NCBI GenBank assembly: GCA_021845645.1
Contig: JAJZVM010000057.1
Coordinates: 1-23,783 of the forward strand
Direction of reading: 5' to 3'
Length of the DNA: 23,783 bases
From: Bacillota bacterium
GTDB lineage: Bacteria > Bacillota_E > JAJZYS01 > JAJYTV01
The translations under genes and the position numbers were made by a program. The notes under the pieces are model-generated. The model was not told the origin of the DNA, searched no databases, and worked only from the letters and a program-made list of their open reading frames with translations. Below are positions 22,713-23,783 of this stretch, one piece after another (position 1 is the stretch's first letter; every line of letters starts with the position of its first letter).

Positions 22713-23783
22713 ATGGATGAAACGATGGACCCGGAACTCACGAAAGCGCTCGAGCGGTACGCACTCGTCGGCGGCATCCTGCACCGCAGGGGCGAGCGCG
22801 GTGACGTCGTGCGCCAGGTGCAGGAGTTCGCGGCGAGCGAGCTCGTGCTGCAGGATGGGACAAGCCACCTCAGCCGGGCGACGCTCTACCGCATCCTGAA
22901 GGCCGCCCGCGAGGGCGGGGCCCAGGCCCTGCGCCGCCGCCGGCGCAAGGACCAGGGCAGCATCCGGGCGATCGCACCGGAGATTGTCGAACGGCTCGTC
23001 GTCTTGCGCACCGAGTATCCCCGGGCCTCGACGCCGATACTGATCCGCACGTTGGAGTTGCAGGGCGAGGTGGCGGCAGGGCAGCTGCGCCCTTCCACCG
23101 TGCGGCGCGTCCTGCACAACCTGGCGCAACGGGCCCGGGAGGACAAGACGAAGCGGGCCTATCGCCGCTTCGAGGTGTCGGGACCCATGGCGCTCTGGCA
23201 GGGTGACGCCTCGCCCGGCCCCTGGCTCCACGGCCAGCGTCTGCAGCTCTACGCCTGGCTCGACGCCTACTCGCGCACCATCGTCGCCGCAAAGTACTAC
23301 CTGAACCAGCGGCTGCCGGCCTTCGACGACTGCCTCTGGCGGGCAATCGCCCGCTACGGTGTGCCTTCTGCTATCCACGTTGACAACGGATCTTCCTATA
23401 TATCCCATCACTTCCTGCGTGTACTCGCTGACCTCGACATCCAGCCGATTCACGCGAGGCCGCGAGCACCGACTGGCAAGGGACGGATCGAGCGGCTCTT
23501 CAAGACCATTCAAGAGCAGGTGGAGCCGGCACTGCGCGAGCTGATCGACCGCAGGGAGATCACCACCCTCGACGCCGTCAACGACCTCCTCGCACGTTGG
23601 ATCGAGGAGTATAACCGCCGGCCACACGGCACCACGAAGAAGCCGCCCTATGAGCTCCTGGGCGCGACGAAGCCCTACCTGGACCTGCGGCGCCTCGGCG
23701 AGATCTTTCTTTGGCGCGAGGAGCGCAAGGTGACCAAGAGGGGCGAGGTTTCCTTAGGCGGCAATCACTACGCTGTGCCCGAT
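22713..23783 (+). CDS. DD35E integrase-core transposase, 3'-truncated by the window
   Basis: The frame is open for 357 codons with no stop before the window end, so the C-terminus is missing. Residues about 30-65 form a helix-turn-helix (LSRATLYRILKAA), followed by an Arg-rich linker (RRRRRK), a second helical segment to about 150, and the rve catalytic core. Catalytic residues are D165 (LWQGDASPG), D224 (IHVDNGSSY) and E260 (GKGRIERLFKTIQ); D224 and E260 are separated by 35 residues, the DD35E spacing of IS3/IS481-type transposases and integrases. WIEEYNRRPHGTT is also typical of the fold. The ATG at 22713 follows GGAGGTG by about 6 nt. It is paired with the upstream DUF6431 gene. It appears intact over the visible part. 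Confidence 0.93.
   Translation, partial: MDETMDPELTKALERYALVGGILHRRGERGDVVRQVQEFAASELVLQDGTSHLSRATLYRILKAAREGGAQALRRRRRKDQGSIRAIAPEIVERLVVLRTEYPRASTPILIRTLELQGEVAAGQLRPSTVRRVLHNLAQRAREDKTKRAYRRFEVSGPMALWQGDASPGPWLHGQRLQLYAWLDAYSRTIVAAKYYLNQRLPAFDDCLWRAIARYGVPSAIHVDNGSSYISHHFLRVLADLDIQPIHARPRAPTGKGRIERLFKTIQEQVEPALRELIDRREITTLDAVNDLLARWIEEYNRRPHGTTKKPPYELLGATKPYLDLRRLGEIFLWREERKVTKRGEVSLGGNHYAVPD

Larger units (their letters stand above)
22079..23783 (+). mobile_element. Insertion sequence with DUF6431 protein and DDE transposase, right end outside the window
   Basis: Two adjacent plus-strand genes, a zinc-ribbon DUF6431 protein and an integrase-core transposase, form the coding part of an insertion sequence. 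The left end lies somewhere between about 21915 and 22079 and cannot be fixed because the right terminal repeat is beyond the window. A TGT-starting stretch just before 21925 is only a possibility, as TGT/ACA ends are common in IS481-type elements. Confidence 0.7.

Noticed and set aside
22593..23627. 344-codon open frame on the minus strand
   Set aside because: It lies antisense to the DUF6431 and transposase genes; the plus-strand frame has an HTH, DD35E residues and a ribosome binding site, while this frame has low-complexity Arg/Pro/Ala-rich sequence with no recognisable motif.
1..23783. tRNA, rRNA, CRISPR arrays and riboswitches
   Set aside because: No cloverleaf-like sequence, regularly spaced repeats or recognisable riboswitch core was seen anywhere in the window.

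Overview
The window is a high-GC bacterial chromosome segment built almost entirely around respiratory nitrogen oxide chemistry and NADH oxidation. Strong GGAGG-type ribosome binding sites, frequent GTG and TTG starts, a narGHJI operon, a quinol-type NO reductase and a DUF6431 plus DDE transposase pair would suit a high-GC, possibly thermophilic Bacillota (Thermaerobacter or Sulfobacillus-like) or an actinobacterium-like lineage. This placement is an inference and is weak; no rRNA or other phylogenetic marker is present.

Region 1 (1-9.65 kb): a 5'-truncated NarK-type nitrate/nitrite transporter on the plus strand converges, across a 9-bp hairpin, on a minus-strand operon. That operon reads hemerythrin-like protein, narG, narH, narJ, narI, a 93-aa DUF4351-like protein, and a TDT-family anion/dicarboxylate transporter. 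Several junctions overlap by 4 to 11 bases, so the operon is probably translationally coupled. It encodes the membrane-bound nitrate reductase, its assembly chaperone and a probable metal or NO/O2-binding accessory protein.

Region 2 (9.83-12.8 kb): a single-gene quinol-dependent nitric oxide reductase (qNOR) on the minus strand ends in a 12-bp hairpin. A divergent small thioredoxin-fold gene on the plus strand ends in a perfect 14-bp hairpin. No nitrite reductase lies in the window, so the step from nitrite to NO is not accounted for here.

Region 3 (12.8-19.3 kb): a minus-strand complex I cluster reads nuoBCD (one triple-fusion gene), nuoE, nuoF, nuoG, nuoI. It encodes all peripheral-arm subunits and none of the membrane-arm subunits (A, H, J-N). 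An extended -10 promoter with palindromic ACGCGT-containing elements lies just upstream of nuoBCD.

Region 4 (19.3-23.8 kb): a lower-GC accessory stretch. It carries a secreted protein gene coupled to a DUF4367-like lipoprotein gene, a terminator, a second lipoprotein gene, a doubtful 46-aa secretory-type ORF, and then an insertion sequence encoding a DUF6431 zinc-ribbon protein and a DD35E transposase that runs off the window end.

Together regions 1-3 describe an electron transport chain: NADH oxidation by complex I feeds the quinone pool, and quinol is reoxidised by nitrate reductase and NO reductase. Regions 3 and 4 are separated by an intergenic stretch of about 500 bp.
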